A stretch of 64,000 bases of DNA from Crotalaria pallida (lineage: Eukaryota; Streptophyta; Magnoliopsida; Fabales; Fabaceae): NCBI GenBank assembly GCA_037953625.1, contig CM075654.1, positions 25,785,501 to 25,849,500 of the forward strand, given 5' to 3'. Shown one piece after another: positions 21,581 through 33,830 of this stretch (within the stretch, counting starts at the first letter, position 1; every line of letters starts with the position of its first letter). The notes beneath the pieces are model-generated. The model made no database searches. It saw only the letters and a list, made by a program, of their open reading frames with translations, and had not been told where the DNA came from. The position numbers were made by a program, and so were the translations under genes.

Positions 21581-23053
21581 CATACGAAAACAATGATCCC
21601 TCGAATATAATTGTATGTGTTGTATATTCTGTTTTGTTATGATGCTGAATCGATTATAATATTAAATTGTTAATGGTAACATGTCTGGCGTATATGTTAT
21701 ATAAACCTGTTATTGGAAAATAATTGATTCATATGATGTTATGTTGGAGAATTTTTGGGGATTGATTAAAAGGCTTTATGGTTTAAGAAATTGGTATGGA
21801 ATCGTTACGGAAATTTATGAAAGTTTATAATGCTATCCCCTGATTGCACTGTCATGGTGACGTGCTTGATCGTTAAGTTTTGCCGGCCACGTGAATGGAA
21901 TGTCGTGGTTGTTAGCTCGGTTTGGAATTCGCTGTGATTTGGAAGTGCCTGTGATAGGTTAATCCCTTAGAGGTCGAGACCCGTTAGCAGTGTGTCTTAG
22001 AATGGGTCGACCACAATTAGGAATGTTCAACTTAGTAAAACCCTTCGATGACTTAAAAGACTTAGGAACCCCTTTTCTAAACCTTGCATCGAGAGTGAAG
22101 TAGTGGAGAGGAAAGATACCGTATGCTTGGAGGTTGGTGTCTCTTCAAGTGGTGATTGTGATAGGGGAGGGCAAGGACGGTGAACATCAAGAAGCCTTGA
22201 GCGCTTCTCTAGGCGGGACGAATGCTACAATGACCAAAGTTAGTGTCGTGGCAAGGACTGCATGCGCAACTAGAGAGAGTGTTGTCGCCCCCTTGAGCAA
22301 ATCATAGATGGTGAGAGGGAACCCGAACGAGGCTAGAAGCTCTGCTTATTTTGGACTCCTTTTTGGAAAATGTATTTGTAATTTTGCTGACCGCAAGGAA
22401 GTTGGTTTCAGCCTGTTGTTTTGCGACTTCGATGCCAGCGTGGTTAGGGTTCCTGTGCGTCCCATCTGCTTTCCGAACTAGGATATGGTTGGACTGGTGG
22501 AGGAGATGTAACGTGTGTGCTATCCATCCCTTGAACCTCGGTAACGGTACCCCCTTTTGATTTACCAATGGTTGTGACGTTGAAACTTAGAACCTAAAGA
22601 TAATTAAATATAACAGTTATGGTTTTTAAGAGGCGTACCTTTTTTGGGAAAGGATTTATGGTAATTAACTGAAGTTATTTATATTGTAATGGTAATAATG
22701 ATGTATATATTGTATGGTCTTAATATTCCCCTATGGTAAGCCCACGCCGTCGACGATAATATCGTTCGGAAGTGCTTACTCTCTCTATTTCCTTTTCTTG
22801 TGGACATTGGGGGACAATGTTCACATATGACAGGTCAAGTAGAAGTTCGAGTAGTGGTTGCTCAAGTTGCAAGAGGATCGTGAGATTGTGTCCATAGGAG
22901 GAGGAAGCAGAAGCGGTAACCGAGGAATCTCTCAAACACTTGTGGCGGAGGATAGCAATGAAGACTAGTAATCTAGGATAGTATAGTAGTCTTTGTTTTA
23001 TACCCTATCTTAAGGTGATTAGGACATGATTACTCTATCCCGATGTAACCCCT
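21581..23053 (+). repeat. Long-LTR remnant, piece 2 of 3
   Basis: Non-coding continuation of the piece ending at 10085. Blocks near 22075-22270 (GAGGGCAAGGACGGTGA, CTAGGCGGGACGA, GTCGTGGCAAGGACTGC) match the reverse complement of 53450-53640 in the 6.1-kb LTR, in the same order. Near 22890-22970 an acidic coding-like end (GAGGAGGAAGCAGAAGC) sits where the 6.1-kb LTR has its small acidic ORF, but no full frame remains. It ends at the CCCCT target duplicate of the Tat-lineage insertion. Confidence 0.6.
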
Positions 23054-23690
23054 TGTAGGGTCTGCCGATCATATACGGACTTAAATCTTACCAAAAGGAT
23101 TCTTTAAGGGCATTTCCCTCTTATTACTAAGCATGAACGTCCCTCGCTCGGACTCATGGGATCCGAGCATACTAAAGGACCAGGCTCGGACTTGATGGAG
23201 CCGAGCCTTACAAACGATCCTCAACCCATCGGGCTCGGGACTCTAGGGCCGAGACATACCGTCGGCTTGTGGATAGACTCAGTCTCATTCAGGCTTCATA
23301 TCCCTTCTGCAAATCTCTCCTAGATTCTCGCTAACAGCCTAGACATGAGATCTTCAGTTGATCCTATCCAGATTCTAAGAGCATAATTATCCGACATTAT
23401 CTCACGAGAGTCCTGGTTCAGCACAACTCTGATACAGGGCCCAAACGGCCCATATCAGCCTCCTCTAAACCCTATAAACAGCTCATTACAGCTAGGGTTT
23501 CAGGTACGTACTCTCATCCCTAAGTTGACACTCTGCACACACACGTTGACTAGGGAGATCCTGCTTTTCCCAACTTGAACTGCAGAAATACCATAAGTCA
23601 TACATTAACACTTGATCCTCTCTTGGGCTCCTGGTTGCCATAATCTTGAGCACTTAGAGGGTTAAGGACATAGTGTTCAAGGACACTACA
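23054..23690 (+). repeat. Tat-lineage 5' LTR (637 bp)
   Basis: TGTAGGGTCTGCC to GGACACTACA. Inverted repeats of a GCTCGG core lie near the start: GCTCGGA/TCCGAGC (23146-23168), GGCTCGG/CCGAGCC (23183-23207) and CTCGG/CCGAG (23234-23253). CCTATAAACAG near 23469 is a likely TATA region. Confidence 0.92.
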
Positions 23691-23709
23691 TTGGCGCCGT
23701 CTGTGGGAA
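23691..23709 (+). other. Tat-type primer-binding site
   Basis: TTGGCGCCGTCTGTGGGAA begins at the base after the LTR end. It is the standard site type of plant Tat/Ogre-like elements. Confidence 0.85.
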
Positions 23710-23743
23710 ACGAATAACCAGTATTCCCATAACCACTATTCTC

Positions 23744-25348
23744 ATGGCAAACGATAACAATGACAATAACCAAGGGGATCTCCGCCGTCGCATCCGGGGA
23801 AGGCCGCCTAAGAGTGGGGGAAGAGGAAACGCTAGGGACAGAATTACTCCGGGAGGACCCACCGGAGGCGATCATGCTAACACCCCACCAGTTCCTCCGG
23901 TGGATCAGACGGTTGCTCCGCCAGTTCCTCCGGTTCAGGCTAATGTTCCTCCAGTCCCTCCAGTTGTTCAAGCACAAGTCACAGTTCCTCCTCGCGTTGA
24001 AGGCGGCGGTGGACGATCCAACCCTCATACTGTTCCTGATGGCCATATTTCAGAATGGCATGACACTGCAGATTCTGGACCACGTCAATCTCGGAGGGCC
24101 CCAGCTGAATCACGAACTGGTGAGGATCGGCGAGTTGAGCGTTCCGCTCGTCGTGACCACTCCCGTGCCGAGCGATCCAACAGGGAAGTCCCTCAATTTA
24201 CTAGGGGTCGTTTTGGAACACTTCAAGGTGGTGAACGTTCTGAAACACAGGGTAGATCTTACATGACTACTTCTTCGGCCCGTAGGAGAGAGGAATCAAT
24301 CATGGAAATCTTGAGAACTCAAACTTCTTTGATTGAAAAGCAGAATCAGGCTATTGCTGCTCTTCAGGAGCAAAGCATGGCAAGAATAGCCGAGCAAGGC
24401 CCTCACGTGGCTCTCGGCAACCCTAATAACCTTCCTCCACCCCCACCCCTTAATCCGGGAATGGTTCCTGGGCGTGTTACTGGGGATCCCCATCTTAGAC
24501 ATCCTTTCACAGCTGAGATTATGGCATTTCAAACCCCGCAGACTTATGTGGGTCATCAAAATATCCCTCGGTATAATGGGACGACTGATCCCATGGACCA
24601 CATTGCGGCCTACGAGTCCTCCATGATGTTTTATGGAGGAGGGGATTTCATGAGGTGCCGAGCATTCTCAATGACTCTGGGATCGGCACCTTTGAGATGG
24701 TTCAATTCCTTGCCTGCTAACTCGATTCACTCATGGGCCGAGCTGAGGACAGCATTTTTGAACCGATATACAGCCTGTATGTCACAACCCAAGTTGGACC
24801 ATTCATTGGCTGGAGTCGCACAGAGACCTGACGAGTCTCTTCGCGATTACCTGGCTCGGTATCAGCAGGAAGCTAGTGGCATATCAGGCCTGCAATCTGG
24901 AGTATCTGTCCTCTTTCTCACTCAAGGGTTGCGAGATGGTGATTTCAAGGATTGTCTGATTGGAGAACCACCAAAGGACATGGCCGAACACAGGGAAAGA
25001 TCTAGGAAGTTTTTTAATTTGGAGGAATTCCATAGAATCAGTACCGCGGCACGGGGTCAGGAATAGCGCCCTCGTCAGAACGATCCCCGTCAAGCTAATC
25101 GTTTTCGAGAGAGTAGGGGGAGGAAGGACAAGAGGGAAAGAGGAGAAAGAGAAAAACTGCCTCCCAAAGGCAAGTATGATGTATACACTGAGCTTACAGT
25201 CCCGAGGAGTCAATTCCTCCGAGAGACTATGCACACTGAAATGCACAACATTACTCGGCCTCCAGCTTTGTGAAAAGCTGCTCAAAAAGACAAGACGAAG
25301 TACTGTGACCATCATGGCGGATGGGGGCATACGACTGATCAGTGTACT
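23744..25348 (+). pseudogene. Tat-lineage gag
   Basis: Starts at ATG 23744 (MANDNNDNNQGDLRRRIRG), 54 bp after the LTR. A Pro/Val-rich linker is followed by a basic region and a short coiled-coil-like IEKQNQAIAALQEQS. The gag domain has FTAEIMAFQTPQTYVGHQNI, CRAFSMTLGSAPLRWFNSL, FLNRYTACMSQP and LIGEPPKDMAEHRER. A CX-HH-GH-type knuckle (YCDHHGGWGHTTDQC) lies near 25300-25345. The frame is stopped by TAG at 25064-25066 and TGA at 25271-25273, before and within the region leading to the knuckle, then continues in the same frame into protease. The paralogue at 7259-8784 has the same layout. Confidence 0.88.
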
Positions 25349-26734
25349 ATGCTGAAAGACTTGATTGAAGAAATGGTTAGGGATGGGAAGCTTCAACAAT
25401 ACATCGGGGAACCGATGCGGAAGCGTTCAAGGAGAAGATGTCATTCACCACCCAAAACCGAACAAAAAAAGAATAGAAGCCCTTCACCACCAGCAGGGGG
25501 AGCCTCCACCCTACTGTCCGAGCAGGATAAGGGTCGAGAGACATTTTTTATCAACACCATTGCTGGTGGATTTGCGGGTGGTGGGGAAAAAAGAGGCGAT
25601 CGAAAAAAGTATGTGGGACAAGTCCTTTCGGTGGCCAGTCGACCGATCCAAAAGCCCCAAAAGAACATTGTCATCAGTTTCAGTGACGATGACTTTGCTG
25701 ATATTATCCAAGATCACAATGATCCAATGGTAGTTACAGCCAGGCTCGGTAATTACGAAGTGAAAAGGATTCTCGTCGATCAGGGGAGTTCAGCAGACAT
25801 TATGTTCTTGGATCTGTTCGAGGCCTTGAAGTTGAAAAGATCTGACCTAACTAAATTTGAGGGTAGTTTGATTGGCTTTACGGGGCATTCCATTGTTCCC
25901 TTAGGCCACATTCATCTCCCAGTAACCATGGGTGAACAACCATCTGCTCGAACTGAGATGGTAAAGTGGCTAGTTGTCCAAGCACCGTCGGCATATAACG
26001 CCATCCTTGGCCGTACAGCACTACAATCATTTGGTGCCGTTGTATCAACCGTTCACCTAGCCATGAAGTTTCCAGGGTCCGATGACCAGGTGGTAACGGT
26101 ACGGTCCGAGCAAGAGTTGGCTCGGAAATGTTACAATATCAGCTTGGGCAAACTGAAGCTGGATGACGATGAGAAGATTATGCAAGAAGTTCTCAGCAAG
26201 GGAAATGTTAATCTGGCAGATCTTGACGTAAGGGAGGAGGATGAAACTAGGCCAACTCCCCAGGTGGACTTCAAGAAGATAATTCTGGGGACCGATCCAC
26301 CCCGTTACGTCAAGATTGGTGTTGGCCTTGCTGAGGAAGTTGATAAAGAACTAACAGAGTTGCTGGTAGAAAACAAAGACTTGTTTGCCTGGACATCGGC
26401 AGACATGCCAGGAATCAATCCGAACTTTATCTGCCACAAGTTAAGTGTGTATCCTGGTGCCAAGCCGGTGTGTCAGAAGAAAAGACGGTTCGGAATGGAG
26501 AAGGCTCAAGCAACAGAAGAAAAGGTAGTCGAGCTTCTTGAGGCAGGATTTATCAGGGAAGTGGTATATACTGATTTGTTGGCTAATCCCGTATTGGTCA
26601 AAAAGTCCAACGGAAAATGAAGAATGTGCGTGGATTACACAGACTTGAACAAAGTTTGCCCCAAGGATTAATATCCACTTCCCTGCATAGACAAACTCGT
26701 AGATAGCTCGGCAGGGTATCAAAGGCTATCCTTC
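25349..26734 (+). pseudogene. Tat-lineage protease and N-terminal RT segment
   Basis: Same frame as gag. The aspartic protease active site is VDQGSSADIMF with D at 25778-25780. The usual DGGSS is DQGSS here, one residue off consensus but with the catalytic Asp kept. AILGRTALQSFGAVVSTVHLAMKF follows. The RT entry region (GAKPVCQKKRRFGMEKA, EEKVVELLEAGFIREV) ends at TGA 26618-26620, where the family has Trp, and TAA at 26669-26671. Both fit G-to-A or C-to-T change. The next open stretch begins at 26735 in the same frame. Confidence 0.85.
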
Positions 26735-29449
26735 ATGGATGCTTATTCGGGGTACAATCAGATCCCTATGTATCCCCCGGTTCAGGTGAAGACTTCGTTC
26801 GTCACAGAAAATGCTACATATTGTTACAATGTTATGCCGTTCGGACTTAAGAACGCTGGGGCAACGTACCAGCGAATGATGAACAAGGTGTTCGGCCCAC
26901 TGATTGGACCCAGAATGGAGGTATACATTGAAGATATGATTGCAAAAAGCTTGAAGGAAGAGGATCATGCTAAGGATTTAAAGGTCATTTTGGGAAGAAT
27001 TCGAGAGTTTGATATGAGGTTGAATCCGGAAAAGTGCACGTTTGGGGTTCCTGCTGAGTCATTCCTCGGATTCATGCTCACCGAACAAGGGATCGAAGCA
27101 AATCCCGAGAAGTGTCGAGCCATCCTGGAAATGAAGAGTCCATCCGATATCAAGGGGGTACAACAGTTGGCAGGTCGGGTTGCGGCTCTTTCTAGATTCT
27201 TATCTCAGTCAGCTCGGAAGGCTCTACCATGGTACCAACTGCTACAGAAGAAGAAGGAAAAGACGTTCGAGTGGAATGAGGCATGCGAAAAGGCCTTCAC
27301 TGACCTTAAGCAATACTTGGCATCCCCTCCAATCTTGTCTAGCCCTGCAAATGGAGAAATTCTATTCCTTTACCTATCAGTGGGTGACTCAGTGGTCAGT
27401 TCGATTCTGGTTCGGGAAGAGTCTGGCAAGGAATCTCCGATTTATTTCGTCAGTCGAGCACTACAGGGACCAGAGCTGAGATATCAGAAGGTAGAAAAGT
27501 TGGCATTCTGTTTGGTTATCACGGCCAGAAGATTGCGTCAATACTTCCAGAGCCACCACGTCAAGGTCAAAACGGCTCAACCGATCCGTCAGATTCTCCA
27601 GAAACCAGACTTGGCAGGCAGAATGGTGACTTGGGCCATTGAACTTTCCGAGTTCGACATCACGTTCGAACCAAGGAAGGCAATGAAGTCCCAGGTCTTA
27701 GCTGACTTTCTCACCGAGTTTACTGAGCCATTGACGAGCTCAAACTTGGACTGGAACATTTATGTCGATGGGTCGAGCAACAAGCTCGGGGCAGGTGCTG
27801 GAATAATCTTGGAGAATTCCGAGGGAATCACTTTGGAATATTCTTTAAAGTTCGGATTTCCGACTTCGAACAATCAGGCGAAATATGAAGCTGTGATGGC
27901 TGGTCTGAGGATGGCGAAAGAAGAAGGGGCCCGAGAAGTGAAGATTTTCAGCGATTCTCAGTTGGTGGTATCGCAAGTGAAAGGTGATTATCAAGCCAAG
28001 GAACCCATCCTACAAAAATATTTGGAAAAGGTGAAGTTTCTGTCTTTAGAGTTTGCCAAGGTTGAATTCTGTCACATCCCAAGAGAAAGCAATGGCCGAG
28101 CGGACATTCTTTCCAAACTTGCTTCAACAAAGGGTCCTGGAAATAACAAGACGTTGATCCAAGAAATGGTGCATGGACCTAGCGTTGTCCTCTCCGTTTC
28201 GGTGGATCCAAGTTGGATCTCTCTGATCATAAGCTACTTGGAACAAGGAATTCTGCCGACGAATCCAATCGAGGCCAAAAAGCTTGTCAGAAAGGCATCC
28301 CAATTTGCTATGATCGATGGAATTCTGTTTCGCCGAGGGGTCAGCGGCCCTATGCTCAGGTGCTTAGACCCCGCCGAAGCAAAGCAGGCACTGGAAGAAG
28401 TCCATGGAGGTATCGGAAGCCATCATGTTGGGGGGAAATCACTGGCAAAAAAGATTCTAAGGGAAGGATACTACTGGCCGACCCTACAACAGGATGCGAT
28501 TAGTCATGTGAGAAGATGTGAAAAATGTCAGTTTCACAGTGATGTCTACCAGAAGCCGGCCGAGGAACTCCATTCACTCTCATCTCCCTATCCCTTCTAT
28601 CAATGGGGAATGGATTTGATTGGCCAGTTCCCCACCTCACAGGGACAACTCAAATGGGTGATAGTGGCCATTGATTATTTTACCAAGTGGATTGAAGCCG
28701 AGCCCCTTGCAACTATCTCGTCGGCCAAGGTGCAGAAGTTCTTTGAGAGACAGGTTGTGGCTCGGTTTGGAGTGCCACAAGTTTTGGTAACCGACAACGG
28801 AACTCAATTCGCTGCAAAGGCATTCCAGGACTTAGTCAACGCTTTGAACATTGAACACTATTTTTCCTCAGTCGAGCATCCTCAGACCAATGGACAAGTA
28901 GAATCAGTGAACCGAAGTATCATTCAGGGGATCAAGAAGAGACTCATTGGTGCAAAGGGAAATTGGTTGGAAAACTTGCATGAAGTGCTTTGGTCGTACC
29001 GCACCACCGTGCAGACTTTGACGGGAGAAACCCCTTATCGTCTCACTTATGGTTGCGACGTTGTCATCCCGATAGAAAGGATCATCCCTTCTTTCCGGGC
29101 CATACAACAACCGAACCCCCTCAACAACACTTTACTGTGTGAGGACCTAGTTCTGTCAGAAGAAGTCAGAGATTTAGCTGCCGAACGGGAAAGACATGCC
29201 AAGCTTATGCAAGCGAAAGGATATAATCGCTCGGTACTGCCCAGAGAATTCGAGGTAGGTGACCTCGTCCTACGAAGAGCTGACATCGGCCTCAAAAATG
29301 CTAAGGATGGGAAACTGGCTCAGAATTGGGAAGGTCCATACCGAGTAGCTTCCAAAACAGGAACAGGAGCTTACAAGCTCGAAACTCTCTCGGGTGCCCT
29401 CATCAACAACACATGGAATGTGGAAAAACTTAGAGCATATTTCAGTTAG
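26735..29449 (+). pseudogene. Tat-lineage RT, dual RNase H and integrase
   Basis: A 904-residue open segment. RT palm: MDAYSGYNQIPM and MPFGLKNAGATYQRMM; the catalytic box reads YIED (26924-26935) where active relatives have YVDD, so the first Asp is Glu and RT activity is doubtful. A degenerate first RNase H/connection follows (GKESPIYFVSRALQGPELRY). The second RNase H then has IYVDGSSNKLGAGAGI, NNQAKYEAVMAGL and IFSDSQLVV. Integrase: zinc finger HH...CEKCQFH, core MDLIGQ, VTDNGTQF, and E in GQVESVNRSI; then a typical C-terminal domain (FEVGDLVLRRA, WEGPYRV). It needs the upstream frame, which has four stops. Confidence 0.9.
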
Positions 29450-29954
29450 AACTTTCTATCTATTTCAATTCTGTTTTCAATTGTTTTTGTTTTACTATTT
29501 CCCTTGCTGTGTTAGAACTGTTTATTTTTAATGATGGTGTACGCTCAGTGGAACTCCGAGCCCATTGTATTTACTGCTTCGAATAAATAAAAGTTCTGTT
29601 ATTGAATTCATTGTATTTACGTACTTTTCCTCATAACCGACTAGCCACCGTTTATGACGCGAACGATTATAAACAGCTCAAACAAGAGCTTATAACTCAT
29701 CAAGTACTTTAAAAGGATTCCCGATTCAAACATGATTTGTTTTAAAAATCATTTATACATCGCGGATATAGGAACCCACCTCGGCTAAAGTGCTGGAGTT
29801 CCGAGGTCTTAACACTTGAATTCTTAACAAAAAGTTCAGAAAGAAGCATAAAGTAAAAACAGATATTATAAATATTCCAAACCAGTTACAGCAAAAAAGA
29901 TTTAAACCCATCTATTGGGGCAGATACAAAAGTAAAGAAGCAAAAGAAAAAAAA
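29450..29954. other. Tat-lineage 3' spacer between pol and antisense gene
   Basis: No coding potential on either strand. AATAAATAAAAG near 29583 could serve plus-strand polyadenylation. Convergent transcription of pol and the antisense gene would meet here. Confidence 0.5.
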
Positions 29955-32477
29955 CTACTCAATATCAGACAGTACTACGCTGTCAGGGTCGAACTTCTCT
30001 TCTTCTTCCTCACCTTCGGCACCGTCAGCCTCTTCTTCCTCGGATTCCTCGGCGAAATGGTCAGGCAGATCATTGCTGCTCATGTCAATAGGAACCCCAT
30101 TCGCACCCACAATCTGACCATTCTTGGTAGCAAAGAGGGGTTCGGCGCCCTTTGTCACGAGGTTAGGGTTCAGGATGCGAAGTTGCTCGGCTGTGTTAAG
30201 GAAGGAATCTTCAACTGCGTGACTCCAGTTGTACAGATTCTCCTGGGCCGCCTTCTTATGCTTAAGAGCTTTCGCTCTCATCTTGTCCATAGAGGCTCGG
30301 AGCCCTGTAACCTCATCCTTAGCATATTCAAGTTGCTCCTGAGCCACAGCAGCATCCTCCTTAGCCTTTCTCAGGGTTTCCTCAGATTGCCTCAACTTTT
30401 CCTCAGCCTCTTGACGAGTCTTTTCGGCTGTTTCTTTATCAGCTTCGGCCTTAACTTTGGCGCCTTCAGATTCCTGCATTCCCTTCTGCAATCTTTCATT
30501 CTTGGCCGCCAGAACTTGAAGTTTTTTCCCAAAGCTTTCCACTTGAAGTTGCAAGTAATCCTCCCGATCATCAGCTTCTGATCTTTTCTTCTTTTCCTCG
30601 GGGGCCACTCCAGCATAGATATCGTCACCACGCTGACCGAGGTAATGGAGAATGCTTGCACCTCGTAGGAAGCTCCTCACCAAAGCCGAACAATTATTTT
30701 CCCAGGTGCCTGGACCTCAGGCACCTGTCACTTCAGCATCCTCAGGAGGAAAGAGATTTGCAGTGAAGGAATCTAACTTATTCTTACCCCACACAGTTTT
30801 GGCGACAGCGTCGTCCATACCCTCAGTAACTTGAATTCCCTTGTGGGGCTTGCTCAGTTGAAACCAATCACTAGCCAATCCTTTCCCTTTTTCCACTCGA
30901 GCCCTTTTGGAAGGACGCTCAGGAGTACTTTTACCACTTTGTGGCGCCTCTGACTGGACGGTTTGCTCAACATTCTCGGCGGCCTTGGGAACTTCGGCTG
31001 GGGAAGTTTGAGAGGCAACCTTGGGACTTGCCATTGGAGTTGGCTCGGAGGCTTGGCTTTTAGCCGAGGATCCTGAATCTCCTCTTACAACAGCTAGTTG
31101 AGCCATCCTGGCCGAAGCAGCTGCACTCTTCTTGGCTTTGGAAGCTTTCTTCCCCATTTTTTCTGCAACAAGGAAATATGCTTTAGACCGAGTAAAAAAA
31201 ATGTATATATATACCCAGCTCGGCCTTCACTTCAGCCCGTGTCCTCTTCAGCAATATTTTTTTGGTATCAATTTGACCATTCGCCTTGAGGTATTCCCAA
31301 ACTCGGTCACACAATCGTCTCTCGGCCTTCGTCAAATTGACCTTATAGTCAAATTGATACAAGGAGGCCCCTCGGTTATAGATACCGTTCGACCAACCCA
31401 GAGGGAAGCGAGGCATGACCTTGATTTCTCCTTCTTCCTCAACCTGCTCCATAAACCAGCACACACCAGCCCCATTGTACTCATACCGAAAAAAGAGAGG
31501 CTTGAAAGACTTCCAAGAATCGGTGACTTTAGCGAAAAGTGCGTGGTCCTTCCGAGCTTTCAGTGACACCCAAAGCCCTTTGGAGTTGCCGAACTTGTTC
31601 ACTTGAGGGGCATATAGCCAAAAGAAAGCTCGAAGTGTGGCAACTAAACCTTCGGCGTCGCAGAACTGTTGGAATGCTCGAACAAATGCCCATCCGCTCG
31701 GGTGTAGCTGGCTCGGGGCTATACCTAAGTGGTTGAGTACCTCTATTTCAAAAGTCGAAAAGGGCATGCGGATTCCGACCTTTTTTACTATTTCTTCGTA
31801 GAAGTAGAAGAGTTGTTGATTTTGCGGCACTTCGAAGCAGATCCGGTCGTCAATGTTCACGTTCCTTAGTACAAATTCCGAGGCATTCCCATCTGCGCTC
31901 GGAGGGGTTAGGAGAGGACGAAGGTGGTTCAAACTGTTACTCGTCAGCAACGAAGGCCTCGTTCCAAGCACCTCCCGATCAAAGACTCCATCGTACTGCG
32001 CATGATTGGGCGGTAAAGGATATTCTTCAGGATTGGTGTCACACCTGCGCTCCACCATATCTGGGGAAAAAGTAAAAGGCTCGGCGTTAGGATTTTTTAT
32101 AGCAGATGTTTTAATTCTAAAGCTAAGGCCGAGCCTTGGACTTTTTCCCCCCTCTTTCCTCGGATCTCGTAAAGGCTCTTCTTCCATTGTACAGCGCTCG
32201 GGGCTAATCCTAACCTGAGCTCTACGTTCAGGAAACCTATATGCCAACAGCCACTTACTCTCCTCAGCGGGATCCGATGGGTATTCTACGGCTAATGGTT
32301 TTGTCACGGTGGTTCCCTGGCTGATGGGGGGGTGGAAGGATCTACCGCGTCATCGGTGTCAGAATTAACATCCCCAGAACTCCCAGAAAGGGTTGAATCA
32401 CTATCACTAGAAGGCTCCTCTCCTAATCTTCTACAGAGTTCGCGATAAATTCTCCTTAGATCCCTCCACCCTCTCAT
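29955..32477 (-). pseudogene. Antisense accessory gene of the Tat-lineage element (gypsy-type transposon protein family)
   Basis: It reads opposite to gag-pol, as described for accessory ORFs of Tat elements such as Grande. The first ATG is likely 32477 (MRGWRDLRRIYREL). The frame shifts at a run of seven G on the plus strand (32326-32332) and continues as the 374-residue frame 32307-31183, which resembles the 'putative gypsy type transposon' (Transposase_28) domain (RMPFSTFEIEVLNHLGIAPS, LRAFFWLYAP). A possible 52-nt intron (31163-31214, GTATAT...TTGTTGCAG) leads to a Lys/Ala/Ser-rich segment (MGKKASKAKKS). After an in-frame TGA (30717-30719) come a long coiled coil (about 30580-30200) and an acidic end (EESEEEEADGAEGEEEEE). 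Function unknown; the 52-nt intron is short for plants. Confidence 0.7.
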
Positions 32478-33176
32478 GACTAGCCAACCCCTTAATACTA
32501 CCTACCCAGAAATCCCAGAGATCCCAAACCCCTGAAAAACACAGAATAATCAAATCTCATCTCCCTGCAAAACCCAAAAACCAAAACCCATTTTACGAAA
32601 AAAGAAGGAACCGCAAGAATAGAAACAGAAGGAGTAGAGAAAATTACCTGCGTTTAGTTGTTGATTTCTGTGAAAAGTTGGTAATAATGGATGATCGCGA
32701 AAAGCGTAGAAGAAAGTAGAGGCAATGAGCGGGAGAAGGAGAAATGGAAGAGCTTCTGTTGATTTGAAGAGTGAGAAATGAAGTAAGTTTCTGGTTAGAG
32801 TGAGAAATGAAGTTTCTAGTATGAAGGTTCTGATTTGAGAAAAAGAGGGTGGAGTGAAAAGAGTATGGGATACGAATAACCCCAAAGAAAACGGTTCAGT
32901 TTACCTTCCTGATGTACGCGTGGGCCGAAAGCCCATTATCTTACTCAGCCACTCACACGATGAAACGTGGCAGTTACAAAGAGGCGCTTTTTCAAATTTC
33001 AAAATTTATAATGATTTGGCACAACTTACAAGGGCACGCGCCGTACCTAGAGAACCTAAAACGTCACCTCGATCAGGCTACCTGCTTACAACCGTCACAT
33101 ACTCCCGAGCTAAGGCATCCGAAAAGGTCAACCCTAAAACACTTATTACCTCGTCACAGACATTCTAAAGTCTTAC
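32478..33176 (-). promoter_or_regulatory. Upstream and leader region of the antisense gene
   Basis: On the minus strand this holds a C/T-rich leader (about 32870-32660), a donor GCAG/GTAATTTT near 32650 and an acceptor GGGTTTTGCAG near 32568, which would remove an ~85-nt leader intron before the ATG at 32477. An ACGTGGCA-like box lies near 32965. A separate promoter with a leader intron is inferred. No other coding sequence is seen. Confidence 0.4.
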
Positions 33177-33188
33177 GAGCTGGGGGCT
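33177..33188 (+). other. Tat-lineage polypurine tract
   Basis: GAGCTGGGGGCT directly precedes the 3' LTR start TGTAGGG. Confidence 0.75.
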
Positions 33189-33825
33189 TGTAGGGTCTGC
33201 CGATCATATACGGACTTAAATCTTACCAAAGGGATTCTTTAAGGGCATTTCCCTCGGATTACTAAGCATGAACGTCCCTCGCTCGGACTCATGGGATCCG
33301 AGCATACTAAAGGACCAGGCTCGAACTTGATGGAGCCGAGCCTTACAAACGATCCTCAACCCATCGGGCTCGGGACTCTAGGGCCGCGACATACCGTCGG
33401 CTTGTGGATAGACTCAGTCTCATTCAGGCTTCATATCCCTTCCGCAAATCTCTCCTAGATTCTCGCTAACAGCCTAGACATGAGATCTTCAGTTGATCCT
33501 ATCCAGATTCTAAGAGCATAATTATCCGACATTATCTCACGAGAGTCCTGGTTCAGCACAACTCTGATACAGGGCCCAAACGGCCCATATCAGCCTCCTC
33601 TAAACCCTATAAACAGCTCATTACAGCTAGGGTTTCAGGTACGTACTCTCATCCCTAAGTTGACACTCTGCACACACACATTGACTAGGGAGATCCTGCT
33701 TTTCCCAACTAGAACTACAGAAATACCAAAAGTCATACATTAACACTTGATCCTCTCTTGGGCTCCTGGTTGCCATAATCTTGAGCACTTAGAGGGTTAA
33801 GGACATAGTGTTCAAGGACACTACA
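33189..33825 (+). repeat. Tat-lineage 3' LTR (637 bp)
   Basis: Same length as the 5' LTR, about 10 substitutions by eye, no indels. It ends GGACACTACA before the CCCCT target duplicate. Confidence 0.92.
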
Positions 33826-33830
33826 CCCCT

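Larger units (their letters stand above)
23054..33825 (+). mobile_element. Tat-lineage Ty3/gypsy element with antisense accessory gene, complete
   Basis: A 10.8-kb element with target duplicates CCCCT (23049-23053 and 33826-33830) and two LTRs of 637 bp each that differ at about 10 positions by eye (about 1.6%). Gag-protease-RT-RNase H-RNase H-integrase lies in one frame (23744-29449) with four nonsense codons and no frameshift. An antisense multi-part ORF (29955-32477) fills the space before the 3' LTR. The second, plant-acquired RNase H and the accessory ORF are hallmarks of the Tat lineage. It is among the younger insertions here but not intact. Confidence 0.92.
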
